A DNA stretch of 64,000 bases from CAYXRK01 sp964467615 (GTDB lineage: Bacteria > Hydrogenedentota > Hydrogenedentia > Hydrogenedentales > GCA-2746185), in the NCBI GenBank assembly GCA_964467615.1, contig CAYXRK010000003.1, positions 1 to 64,000 on the forward strand, written 5' to 3'. Under the pieces are notes generated by a model that saw only the letters and a list, made by a program, of their open reading frames with translations, ran no database searches and had not been told where the DNA came from. The translations under genes and the position numbers were made by a program. Positions 55,913 to 63,651 of this stretch are shown here, in pieces. Numbering within the stretch: the stretch's first letter is position 1; each line of letters opens with the position of its first letter.

Positions 55913-56752
55913 ATGAAATTTTTCTTCGTTCGCATGCTCGTGTTGTTGATTGTTGCGTCATTCGCGGGCGCGGCCCAGGAGTTTCCCGCGACGTACGAGG
56001 AGTTGGTGGGGGAGATTGCCGAGGAGGCCGTGAAGCCGCACGGCTGGTCCGCGAAATTCGACATGTCCGCGTCGTTGGGCCCAACGCCGATGAACGCCAG
56101 AGGGGTGATGGCGGGGCGCGGGAAAATGTTGGTGACGAAGATGGACATGAAGGTGGGGCCCCAGCAGGTCAGAAGGGTAATGGTGGTGGATGAAGATGGA
56201 GTCAGTTGGATGGAGGCCGGCGTGCTGGGGCAAGTGCAGGTGCGCAAGATGGACTTGCGCTCGCTTGGCGCGAAGTCGGAGGACGCGGCGTATGCGGCGA
56301 TGCTGTTCGAGCAGGCCTCGGGCGCGCCGCTGGGACTGGGCCAGCCGCCGCTCGATATGTTGGAGGGGTTCGAGCGGAACTACACGTTGACCGTTACGGG
56401 CGCGGAGACGATGGACGACGCGAAAGTGTACGTGTTGGAAGGACGGGTAAAGGAAGGGTCGTTGTCCACCCCGGAGTCGCCGGCGGACGTAAGCACGACG
56501 CCCTTCGCGGCGGTCAGACTTTGGGTGGACGCCAAGACCGGGTTCGGACGGCGGGTGGCGGCGGCGGACACCACGGGGAAGGCGGTGCTCTCGTTCACGT
56601 TTAGCGACGTCGATATGAATGCATCGCTCGGGCCGGACACATTTGACTATACGCCGCCGCAAGGCGCGGTGGTGCAAGATGTGACCGAGAGCGTCCGCAA
56701 GGAAATGGAACGGCGCCAGCCTCAGCAACCCGCGAAGGCGCAGCAGCAGTAG
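55913..56752 (+). CDS. Exported LolA-like protein
   Basis: The 279-residue protein has a signal peptide (MLVLLIVASFAGAAQ) and a repetitive, beta-rich sequence of the LolA/LolB-like kind, with alternating hydrophobic strands such as GKMLVTKMDMKVG and YTLTVTGAETMDDAKVYVLEG, and a Gln-rich basic tail. Such folds carry lipids or lipoproteins through the periplasm, but the resemblance is structural and by eye. An extended -10 like TGGTACGAT precedes it near 55856. The RF-like gene follows 6 nt later. Confidence 0.6.
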   Translation: MKFFFVRMLVLLIVASFAGAAQEFPATYEELVGEIAEEAVKPHGWSAKFDMSASLGPTPMNARGVMAGRGKMLVTKMDMKVGPQQVRRVMVVDEDGVSWMEAGVLGQVQVRKMDLRSLGAKSEDAAYAAMLFEQASGAPLGLGQPPLDMLEGFERNYTLTVTGAETMDDAKVYVLEGRVKEGSLSTPESPADVSTTPFAAVRLWVDAKTGFGRRVAAADTTGKAVLSFTFSDVDMNASLGPDTFDYTPPQGAVVQDVTESVRKEMERRQPQQPAKAQQQ

Positions 56753-56758
56753 ACAGCG

Positions 56759-57100
56759 ATGCTTTTTCGGGACGACGACCAACTGCTCGCGCAGTGTGAG
56801 GTACAGACGTACCGATCCAGCGGGCCGGGCGGTCAGAACGTCAATCGGCGCGAGACCGCGGTGCGGCTGACACATGTGCCTTCCGGGATCGTCGTGACCT
56901 GCCAGGAAGAGCGCTCGCAATACATGAACAAGCGGCGCGCGCTCGAGCGGCTGCGCCGGAGGCTGGCCGACCAAGCGCGGCGCGCGAAGCCTCGGATAGC
57001 GTCGGGCGTGCCGAAGGCGGTGAAGCGGCGCGTGGTCGACGAGAAGCGCCGGCTATCGGTGAAGAAACGGCTGAGACGGGGGCCGGTTGGGGAGGAGTAA
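56759..57100 (+). CDS. Release-factor-like GGQ protein (ArfB-like)
   Basis: The 113-residue protein carries the peptidyl-tRNA hydrolysis motif GGQ in [20 protein letters not shown] near residues 24-26, the same position as in ArfB. It has no codon-recognition domains, and its C-terminus is strongly basic ([19 protein letters not shown]), like the tail that ArfB inserts into the mRNA channel. It may rescue stalled ribosomes, or it may be one of the poorly defined short RF-like proteins common in bacteria. It is 6 nt after the LolA-like gene. Confidence 0.85.
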   Translation: MLFRDDDQLLAQCEVQTYRSSGPGGQNVNRRETAVRLTHVPSGIVVTCQEERSQYMNKRRALERLRRRLADQARRAKPRIASGVPKAVKRRVVDEKRRLSVKKRLRRGPVGEE

Positions 57101-57107
57101 TGCCTCG

Positions 57108-57716
57108 CTAATGTACGACGATTCGTTGCTCGATGATCTCGCCATCGCCGAGGTCCAAAGGGACCGTCTCAGCGGGAACGGCGTCATCGCCCCCGACGAA
57201 CACGAGCAGATACACCGGCCCGGCTGGGAGATACCGAATCGTAAATCGCCCGTCGACCAGTGTCGGCACCTGGTTGAACTCCTGTCCGCCGTCCGCGCCT
57301 GAATACGTGGCACTCGCGCGGCCCGACACGGGTCCGCCCGATTCGTCCACCACGATACCGTTGATCTGACTCGCGCCGCTCGCAAACATGATGTCCAGTT
57401 GCGCCGGTGTACCCTCGTGGACCTCCACGCGATCCTTGCGATCTTTCCAAAGATGGCCCCAATCGGCGAGCAGATTTGCGCCGATGTAGCGCTCTCCCGG
57501 ATTCACGTTGTCGACTGTATACACGCCGTCCTCGGCATCGACCGCGTTGCGCAGGATGCGGTTGCACGTCGAATACACGAGCGATGCATGCCGGTCCACG
57601 ATCTCCTTGAACGCACGCGCGTCGCGGTGCGCGTTCCACCGCTCAAACAATTCGATGCTGGATTCCGATCCGACCACGTTGTCCGCTCCACGACGGTCGT
57701 GTATTGCGTTCTGCAC
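57108..57716 (-). pseudogene. Relic of ECF sigma factor fused to carboxypeptidase-regulatory domain
   Basis: The 202-residue frame (GTG start at 57716) begins as an ECF sigma factor: SIELFERWNAHRDARAFKEIVDRHASLVYSTCNRILRN, which is region 2 with its conserved YSTC-R-L-N pattern. It then jumps at AVDAED, just before where the -10-recognition helix should follow, into YTVDNVNPGERYIGANLLADW and a regulatory-like beta domain (GIVVDESGGPVSGRASATY). Large ECF sigma factors with many such C-terminal domains occur in PVC-type genomes. The rest of region 2 and region 4 are missing, so an internal deletion is the likely explanation. It could still be expressed, but not as a sigma factor. Confidence 0.7.
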
Positions 57717-57846
57717 GTATGTCGTCGCCGCTCGGTCGGATTATGCGCGCCGTGAGTGAACGGGGGAAGGGATCCGGGTTCGAAAGATCCTCAGCCTTCA
57801 GATCACACCATGCCGACCACGACTGCGCCGGGCCTCGCCCTGACGG

Positions 57847-58665
57847 TCATTTGCCGCTTACGTCCGAGACCTTCCGGCCCAGCCGCTCGATAGCCTTGTC
57901 GATGTCGGTTTCCGCAAACGCGAGATAGAGGACTTCCGATTTAATTTTCGCTCCCGGCTCGACGGTAACGGGCGGATCGAAAATCGTCGCCGCGCGAAAT
58001 ACGTGCATCGCACCCGAAGCGTCTCGATCCGATGCATCGATTTGGCCCAGACCTTGGCCCGCGGTGATGAAGGCGGCAACGAACACGCGGCCCGATTGAC
58101 CGCGCGCGAATATCAGCGGCCGATTGGCGAGCGAAATGTCGTGCAGCGGTTCACCCTCCGGCGTTATTAAGTCGCCCGGGCCTAGATGCAGCGCGCCTTT
58201 CGTTTCGGGTCCCACGCACCAGGGCAGCAACGCGCGCACGCGGACCGCCTTCTTCGTCGTGTTCGTGTACGCGACTTGCACGGCGAAGAACGGCTGCGAC
58301 GGATACACGCGCAAGGCCCACTCGGTGCTCTTATGCGCGATAACTACGCCGTTGCCGCGGCCGAGTTTGTCGTCCACGGCGAAACGGCCGCCCCAGCGGC
58401 CGTCGACCTGGAGCTTCTCCGCCGCGTCCTCGCCCTCGAACCAGACCATGGGGAAGACGTTTTCGAAAATGAGTTCGCCATTGGCCAAGGCGACGTCAAC
58501 GCGGCCGTTCTTTTGAATCGCAATTTCGTAGAGTTCGGTGTTAAGCGAGCGAAACTCCCGACCGGGGCGATATGTGGGGAACTGCGCGGAAGCGCGCCCG
58601 GCGAACAGTGTTGCCAGTAGAATCCCGATGATTGATTGCTTGATCGTAGAGGCCCGAAGTAACAC
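57847..58665 (-). CDS. Exported beta-sandwich protein, GH36 N-terminal-like
   Basis: GTG 58665 gives 272 residues starting with a signal peptide (STIKQSIIGILLATLFAGRASA); the ATG at 58743 would add 26 non-signal-like residues before it. The mature part is beta-rich (YEIAIQKNGRVDVALANGEL, then PFFAVQVAYTNTTKKAVRVR) and resembles the N-terminal super-sandwich of alpha-galactosidase-type glycoside hydrolases. No catalytic barrel follows. It might be a carbohydrate-related accessory protein. It is divergent from the membrane-anchored gene at 58874. Confidence 0.55.
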   Translation of the reverse strand: MLLRASTIKQSIIGILLATLFAGRASAQFPTYRPGREFRSLNTELYEIAIQKNGRVDVALANGELIFENVFPMVWFEGEDAAEKLQVDGRWGGRFAVDDKLGRGNGVVIAHKSTEWALRVYPSQPFFAVQVAYTNTTKKAVRVRALLPWCVGPETKGALHLGPGDLITPEGEPLHDISLANRPLIFARGQSGRVFVAAFITAGQGLGQIDASDRDASGAMHVFRAATIFDPPVTVEPGAKIKSEVLYLAFAETDIDKAIERLGRKVSDVSGK

Positions 58666-58873
58666 GTCGATCCAATAGTCGATATCGAGCGACCAGCCGC
58701 CGGTGGCGAGCGCGCGGTACGTCTTTTCCGTTGACAGGTTCATGCTCCGGAAGGTGAATATCGGAGTGTACCCGCGGGTCCCACGCCATACAACACACTG
58801 GAAACCCTGGCGGCAATCCGATAGTCTGACCCGTTGCTGGGGCGATTTCCGCCCTTCACGCGGGGTGTTACCT

Positions 58874-59839
58874 ATGAAACGCGGCTGTCTGATTGGGTGC
58901 CTGATCGTCTTCGGGCTGTTCGCCCTCATGATTGTCGTCGTCGGTTTCGTTGCGGACTCGATGTTCAATTTGTTCCAGCCGCTGCCTCCGGTGGACCTGG
59001 CCGCCGCCTACGGAACCGAGCACGCGATCGTTTTTCGGATGGACATGAACAACGAGCAACTGCGCGAGATGGCGGGGAAAGCGCTTGATCAAGGGCCCGG
59101 AATGCTCGAATTTTTCTGGCCGCATCAGTTGTACTTCTTCATGGACGCGAACGCCGAGGCGAAAACGCGATCACTCGGGTTCGCCTTGAGCACTCGGCGC
59201 ATGGCGAAGCTGTGGGGTTGGATATTGCCAATACCGGACGAGAAGGACGTAGGCAGCGGTCTCGTAATCCAAGAAATCAGCGTCGACGACAACGGTGTGA
59301 TCCAGGCGAGCGCGGACGGACCCACGCGCGAGGAAGACCTCGCGACGCTCGCGTCCACGTGGGCCGCACCATTCGACGTCGAACCGCTCGCGCTCGAGGG
59401 CGGGCACTTCATGGAATTGGTCATCAACAATCGGAACGGCGAGGCGTTTCTCGCCGTAGCGCCTTGGGCCGAAGACATCGATTGGGACGAGGCCGCAAAA
59501 TCCTCGTTCACCAAGGAGCATCTCGACGCGCTTCATACCGGTATCGCGACGGCGCGGGTCACGGGCGACATGGCGGGTAAAGAGACGTTGCAGTTCGAGG
59601 TGCTTGCCATCGCGCCGGACGACGAACGCGCCGCGAAAGTAGCGGAGGCGTTGAGCGCACTGACGGCGTTGATGGCCGAAGACCTTAAGGAGCACGACTC
59701 GAAGGTCACGTTCGAGGCGCTGGTAGAGCAGCAGGGCAGCGAAGTGCACGCGACCATCACGATGGGCGAATACGGCGACGTGCTCGTCGATCGATCGAAG
59801 GAACGGATCGACGAAATCGAAGTGCAGATCGGACCGTGA
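58874..59839 (+). CDS. Membrane-anchored protein of unknown function
   Basis: ATG 58874 gives 321 residues with one N-terminal hydrophobic segment (CLIGCLIVFGLFALMIVVVGFVA, residues 4-26), which could act as an uncleaved anchor. The body is acidic with no motif I recognise: alternating helical and beta stretches such as LDQGPGMLEFFWPHQLYFFMD. A strong candidate start is the chosen ATG, because the upstream open frame to 58703 has no ribosome binding site. It is convergent with the metallo-hydrolase at 59853 (13-nt gap). Confidence 0.6.
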   Translation: MKRGCLIGCLIVFGLFALMIVVVGFVADSMFNLFQPLPPVDLAAAYGTEHAIVFRMDMNNEQLREMAGKALDQGPGMLEFFWPHQLYFFMDANAEAKTRSLGFALSTRRMAKLWGWILPIPDEKDVGSGLVIQEISVDDNGVIQASADGPTREEDLATLASTWAAPFDVEPLALEGGHFMELVINNRNGEAFLAVAPWAEDIDWDEAAKSSFTKEHLDALHTGIATARVTGDMAGKETLQFEVLAIAPDDERAAKVAEALSALTALMAEDLKEHDSKVTFEALVEQQGSEVHATITMGEYGDVLVDRSKERIDEIEVQIGP

Positions 59840-59852
59840 TCGTTGCGGCCCG

Positions 59853-60698
59853 TTAAACGACGAACCGCCAAACATCGCCGTCGGGAACAATCTTGCCCGC
59901 GGTCGGCGCGTAGAAATGAGTGCCGATGACAAGCGTCGGCGAATTCGCGTAACGGCGCATGAAGTCCTTGCGGGTCGTTCTCGCCAGGGCGGTGTCACAA
60001 TCCGGAAGGCTCACCCAGTCCGGCTTCGCCATCTGCACGGGATGGTGCATGAGATCGCCGGTGATGACGGCCTCGACCCCCTGGCTGGAAATGTGCACCG
60101 ACGCATGCCCTGGCGTGTGGCCTGGTGTCGGTTCGAGCCAGACTTCGTCGGTGATGCGATGATTGGTCTCGACCAGCGTGTGAAGGCCCGCGTCGACGAC
60201 GGGCCGCACCGATTGCTCCATGAGAATCGCCGCGAACTTGTCCTGCGTGGCGTTCCAATGCGTCCACTCGATGCGCCCGAACAGATAGCTCGCCTTGGGA
60301 AACGTCGGTGTCCACTTGCCGTCAATGAGCATCGTGTTCCAGCCCACGTGGTCCATGTGCAAATGAGTACACAGCACCGTGTCGATGCTCTCGCGCGCGT
60401 AACCCGCCGCCTCGAACTCGCGCAGAAACGGCCCGCGCCGGTTCGCCCAGAACTTGACGGGCAGCGTCTTATCGTTACCGATGCACGTGTCCACCATGAT
60501 GCGGCGGCCCTGCGACTCGACGACAAACGTCGCCACGCTCGCCATCGCCTCGAATTCCCCGTTCACGAAATGCGGCCGCAGCCAGGGAATCTGCCGCAGG
60601 TTGTCCGGTATCGCATCGGGCAACACGAACCGAAGGCCCGGCCCCTCGAGCTCGACCACCCGCGTGATCGTGACGTCACCAATCTTCCAACGGAGCAT
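59853..60698 (-). CDS. Metallo-beta-lactamase-fold hydrolase, lactonase/phosphotriesterase-like
   Basis: ATG 60698 gives 281 residues. The metal motif THLHMDHVGW and the second-site features PGHTPGHASVHI, TGDLMHHPVQ and GTHFYAPTAG resemble the MBL group of AHL lactonases (AiiA) and methyl parathion hydrolase. The opening WKIGDVTITRVVELEG is typical of that group. The substrate, which could be a lactone or an ester, is unknown. The frame upstream to 60953 lies in unrelated sequence. Confidence 0.87.
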   Translation of the reverse strand: MLRWKIGDVTITRVVELEGPGLRFVLPDAIPDNLRQIPWLRPHFVNGEFEAMASVATFVVESQGRRIMVDTCIGNDKTLPVKFWANRRGPFLREFEAAGYARESIDTVLCTHLHMDHVGWNTMLIDGKWTPTFPKASYLFGRIEWTHWNATQDKFAAILMEQSVRPVVDAGLHTLVETNHRITDEVWLEPTPGHTPGHASVHISSQGVEAVITGDLMHHPVQMAKPDWVSLPDCDTALARTTRKDFMRRYANSPTLVIGTHFYAPTAGKIVPDGDVWRFVV

Positions 60699-60790
60699 GG
60701 ATGCGTTCTCCCGATTCGAAAACTCGAACAAACTTCCTATGAAGCGCATGTGGGGCAGCCGCCCTCGGCTGCCCACCCTGGCATCTCCAG

Positions 60791-61156
60791 TCAATCGGGA
60801 TAGCCGAACCACAATAACCCAAAGATAACGGCGGCGATCACAACGTTCGTGATCGTGTGCTTCGGGCGTAGGTCGCCAAAAATCGCGTAGTTGCCCCAAA
60901 AGCCCCCGCCCACGAATGCGGCCAACGCGACACCGCCCGCGCGCACCGCCCAAAGTTGGCCCAATGCGGAGCCGATGCCAGTGACCAGGAGCGCCACGCT
61001 AACGACAAGCAGACCCAACGCCGTCCGCCGCGCTACGGCATCGCTCGCGATCACATCCGGCCAATTCTTCGGCGCGCCTCGCCAAAGAGCCTTGGCCCCA
61101 AACCCGCAGCCCAACCCCACGAGAACCATCAAGATTCCAGCAAGTATCAGATACAT
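60791..61156 (-). CDS. Small membrane protein of unknown function
   Basis: The 121-residue protein has about four membrane segments: ILAGILMVLVGLGCGFGAKAL, LGLLVVSVALLVTGIGSAL, AGGVALAAFVGGGFWGNYAIF and VVIAAVIFGLLWFGY. No family is recognised. It has the same direction as the 71-residue protein downstream of it (61205) in its reading orientation, with 48 nt between them, so the pair may be an operon. Confidence 0.6.
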   Translation of the reverse strand: MYLILAGILMVLVGLGCGFGAKALWRGAPKNWPDVIASDAVARRTALGLLVVSVALLVTGIGSALGQLWAVRAGGVALAAFVGGGFWGNYAIFGDLRPKHTITNVVIAAVIFGLLWFGYPD

Positions 61157-61204
61157 TGCCTCTCCCCTTCGCGAAAGGAAACTACCACGGCGAGTGAAGG
61201 CCGA

Positions 61205-61420
61205 TCACGCGAAAATAATAATCACTGCGAGCGCAGCGACGCTCAGCACGATGAGGAGGATGTTAATCGCGAGCAACACACGCGGAGACTTACCTGCCGC
61301 CCGTTCCTCGATGCGGAGGTGGTCGTCGTCTCCCCATAACAACTTGGCCCCGCCGAACAAGGCTAGCAACCACTCCAGACCGGGCCAATAAAATCCGAGC
61401 CAACGAAATGAGCGTCTCAT
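61205..61420 (-). CDS. 71-residue membrane protein
   Basis: ATG 61420 gives 71 residues with two hydrophobic segments, WLLALFGGAKLL and INILLIVLSVAALAVIIIFA, and a hydrophilic loop between them (GDDDHLRIEERAAGKSP). The frame is open upstream to 61588, but the extra part is Arg/Cys-rich and antisense to the PLP-enzyme gene. No family is recognised. It precedes the 121-residue membrane gene in transcription order. Confidence 0.55.
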   Translation of the reverse strand: MRRSFRWLGFYWPGLEWLLALFGGAKLLWGDDDHLRIEERAAGKSPRVLLAINILLIVLSVAALAVIIIFA

Positions 61421-61503
61421 ATGGTCGTTTCCATGTGTCGCGCGAAGTATTATGAACGCCTTAACTGTTGAAACGAAGTCGTGATGGATGAATACGCCAA
61501 ACG

Positions 61504-62463
61504 ATGTCGATAGAGGTTGACACCCCGCCAAGTCTCGCCGACATCCGCGCCGCAGCGGCGCGCATCGCGCCATACGCCCACCGGACACCCGTGCTGACCT
61601 GCGCCTCGCTCGATGCGATAACCGGCGCGAACCTGTTCTTCAAATGCGAGAACTTCCAAAAGGCCGGCGCGTTCAAATTCCGCGGCGCGTGCAACGCGGT
61701 GTTCTCATTGCCAGACGACGCGGCGGCGCGGGGTGTCGTGACGCACTCTTCCGGCAATCACGCTGCGGCGCTCGCGCTGGCGGCGAGGCTCCGCGGAACG
61801 ACGGCCCGCATCGTGATGCCCAACAACGCACCCGAGGTGAAGAAGGCCGCCGTCGCGGGCTACGGCGGCACGATTACGTTCTGCGAGCCGACCCTCGCCG
61901 CGCGCGAGAGCACTACGGCGCGCATCATCGACGAAACGGGCGCGGAGCTTGTGCATCCGTACAACGACTATCGCGTAATCGCCGGCCAAGCGACCGCCGC
62001 GCTTGAACTAATCGAAGACGGGCCGGACTTGGACGTGATCATGGCGCCGGTCGGGGGCGGCGGACTGCTCGCCGGCACGGCGCTGAGCGCTAACTATCTA
62101 TCGTCCAAGACGCGCGTGATCGCGGCAGAACCATCCGGCGCGGACGATGCACGGCGCTCGCTCGAAGCGGGCCGCATCATTCCCTCCGAAGCGCCGAAAA
62201 CAATCGCGGACGGATTATTGACCTCTCTGGGCGACAAGACGTTTCCGATCATTCAGAAATACGTTAGCGCAATCCATACGGTATCGGACGGCGAGATTTC
62301 GGCAGCGATGCGGCTGGTGTGGGAACGAATGAAAATCGTGATCGAGCCCTCCGCCGCGGTGCCGTTGGCGTCCGTGCTCGAGCGGAAATTCGACCCAAGC
62401 GGACTCCGCATCGGAATCATCCTTTCAGGCGGCAACGTCGACCTTGGACGGCTGCCGTTCTGA
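61504..62463 (+). CDS. Threonine dehydratase / serine racemase-type PLP enzyme
   Basis: The 319-residue fold-type II PLP enzyme has the Schiff-base Lys in KAGAFKFRGA, SSGNHAAALALAA, the phosphate-binding PVGGGGLLAG and the final SGGNVDLGRL. It lacks the C-terminal ACT regulatory domain of biosynthetic threonine deaminase, so it is of the catabolic dehydratase or serine/aspartate-racemase type. The reaction would be deamination or racemisation of Ser, Thr or 3-hydroxyaspartate. It is followed by tRNA-Ala. Confidence 0.87.
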   Translation: MSIEVDTPPSLADIRAAAARIAPYAHRTPVLTCASLDAITGANLFFKCENFQKAGAFKFRGACNAVFSLPDDAAARGVVTHSSGNHAAALALAARLRGTTARIVMPNNAPEVKKAAVAGYGGTITFCEPTLAARESTTARIIDETGAELVHPYNDYRVIAGQATAALELIEDGPDLDVIMAPVGGGGLLAGTALSANYLSSKTRVIAAEPSGADDARRSLEAGRIIPSEAPKTIADGLLTSLGDKTFPIIQKYVSAIHTVSDGEISAAMRLVWERMKIVIEPSAAVPLASVLERKFDPSGLRIGIILSGGNVDLGRLPF

Positions 62464-62499
62464 CCGAGACAGATGGCTACCAGCTCCGCTAACCCGCTG

Positions 62500-62528
62500 T
62501 TGATCACGGTTTCAACGCACCCTATAAT
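62500..62528 (+). promoter_or_regulatory. Sigma-70-type promoter of tRNA-Ala
   Basis: TTGATC (62500-62505) and a perfect TATAAT (62523-62528) are 17 nt apart, and the tRNA begins 14 nt after the -10 box, a fitting distance for a short 5' leader. Confidence 0.8.
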
Positions 62529-62541
62529 CCTTCGCTCGTGT

Positions 62542-62618
62542 GGGGCCGTAGCTCAGTTTGGGAGAGCGCATGACTGGCAGTCATGAGGTCGAGGGTTCGA
62601 TCCCCTTCGGCTCCACCA
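62542..62618 (+). tRNA. tRNA-Ala (anticodon GGC)
   Basis: A complete cloverleaf: acceptor GGGGCCG (62542-62548) with CGGCTCC (62608-62614), including the G3:U70 wobble that identifies tRNA-Ala; D-arm GCTC/GAGC; anticodon stem CATGA/TCATG with loop CTGGCAG (anticodon GGC, reading GCC/GCU); variable AGGTC; T-arm GAGGG-TTCGATC-CCCTT; and an encoded CCA (62616-62618). Confidence 0.97.
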
Positions 62619-62817
62619 TTTATAAGTACCGCTGAAACGCGAACTTTGCGTTACCCGTCAACCTGACGGTGCGGCCATACCCCTTAGGCTCATTCGGACA
62701 AGGTGTCCGAACAAGACCTTGGAGGCCGTACCAATGACCGCGTTTCGCACCCCACGCACCCCAAAACTCCGCCGCCATTCTTCCGGCTCGGCATTCGTCG
62801 AAATCGCCCGTCGAAAA
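62619..62817 (+). other. Spacer between tRNA-Ala and the rpsD promoter
   Basis: About 200 nt holding two small hairpins, CCGTCA-ACC-TGACGG (62655-62669) and CGGACA-AGG-TGTCCG (62695-62709). No convincing ORF: an in-frame ATG at 62734 leads into the rpsD leader in another frame. The hairpins may help end tRNA transcription. Confidence 0.45.
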
Positions 62818-62847
62818 TTGACCCTTCCCGGTGTAATTTCATATACT
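62818..62847 (+). promoter_or_regulatory. Sigma-70-type promoter of rpsD
   Basis: TTGACC (62818-62823) and TATACT (62842-62847) are separated by 18 nt. The rpsD start follows 119 nt downstream, leaving a leader that could allow S4 autoregulation. Confidence 0.65.
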
Positions 62848-62966
62848 GTTTCGCTTTGGCCCCGGCGAATTGCTTTCAGGGTATCTCTCCGCCAGGGCTT
62901 CTACTTGGTCGTAACTGGACGGATACCCGCGCAAAAGCGTCCACCAACAGAAGGGACAGCCATCAC

Positions 62967-63575
62967 ATGGCACGAAAGATCGGACCCAAGCACCGCCTTT
63001 GCCGGCGGCTGGGCAAATGCATCTGGGACAGCCCGCGTTGCCCCAGCGTCAAGCGGGGTTTCGCCCCCGGTCAACACGGCGACAACCAGCGAAAAAAGCT
63101 GTCGGTGTATGGCCGCCAACTCCAAGAGAAACAAAAAATCCGCACGCACTACGGCCTGCTCGAACGGCAAATGCGTAAGACGTTCAAGGAAGCGCAGCGC
63201 ATGGGCGGCGTTACCGGCTCGAACCTGCTCATGCTGCTCGAGTCCCGGCTCGACTGCGTGATCTACCGCATGGGCTGGGCCAACAGCATCGCCGGCGCGC
63301 GCCAACTCGTCAACCACGGCCACGTGCTCGTCAACGGTAAGAAGGTGACCATCCCGTCGTGTCGCGTGATGCCGCAGGCGGCCGTCGCCATCGCGGAGAA
63401 GGGCCGCAAGATTCCGATGATTGCGAACGGCGCGCAAGCGTCACACCACCCGATCCCGGAATTCCTGGATCGTGCGCCAGACTCCTTCGAGGGCCGCATG
63501 TCCGCAACGCCGAATCCCGAAACGATTCCGTTCCGCGCCGACATGCTCGCCGTCATCGGGTTCTACTCGCGCTAA
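62967..63575 (+). CDS. rpsD: 30S ribosomal protein S4
   Basis: S4 is a primary 16S rRNA-binding protein of the small subunit. ATG 62967 gives 202 residues: the N-terminal part has three Cys (KHRLCRRLGKC and SPRC), and the conserved KRGFAPGQHGDN, GVTGSNLLMLLESRLDCVIYRMGWA and S4 RNA-binding domain VNHGHVLVNGKKV follow. The gene stands alone, with no rpsK, rpsM, rpoA or rplQ neighbours as in most bacteria. The ribosome binding site is AAGGGA near 62951. The frame upstream to 62703 is shadow. Confidence 0.95.
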   Translation: MARKIGPKHRLCRRLGKCIWDSPRCPSVKRGFAPGQHGDNQRKKLSVYGRQLQEKQKIRTHYGLLERQMRKTFKEAQRMGGVTGSNLLMLLESRLDCVIYRMGWANSIAGARQLVNHGHVLVNGKKVTIPSCRVMPQAAVAIAEKGRKIPMIANGAQASHHPIPEFLDRAPDSFEGRMSATPNPETIPFRADMLAVIGFYSR

Positions 63576-63594
63576 CACTATCAGTTCCAGTTTA

Positions 63595-63627
63595 GGCGGG
63601 CCGGGCGCGTCCCGGTCCGCCTTTTTT
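63595..63627 (+). terminator. Rho-independent terminator of rpsD
   Basis: An 11-bp stem (63595-63605 with 63611-63621, one G:T pair), loop CGCGT and a run of six T (63622-63627). It ends the single-gene rpsD transcript. Confidence 0.88.
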
Positions 63628-63651
63628 GTGTCTGGCATAGGCGTTTTCGTC

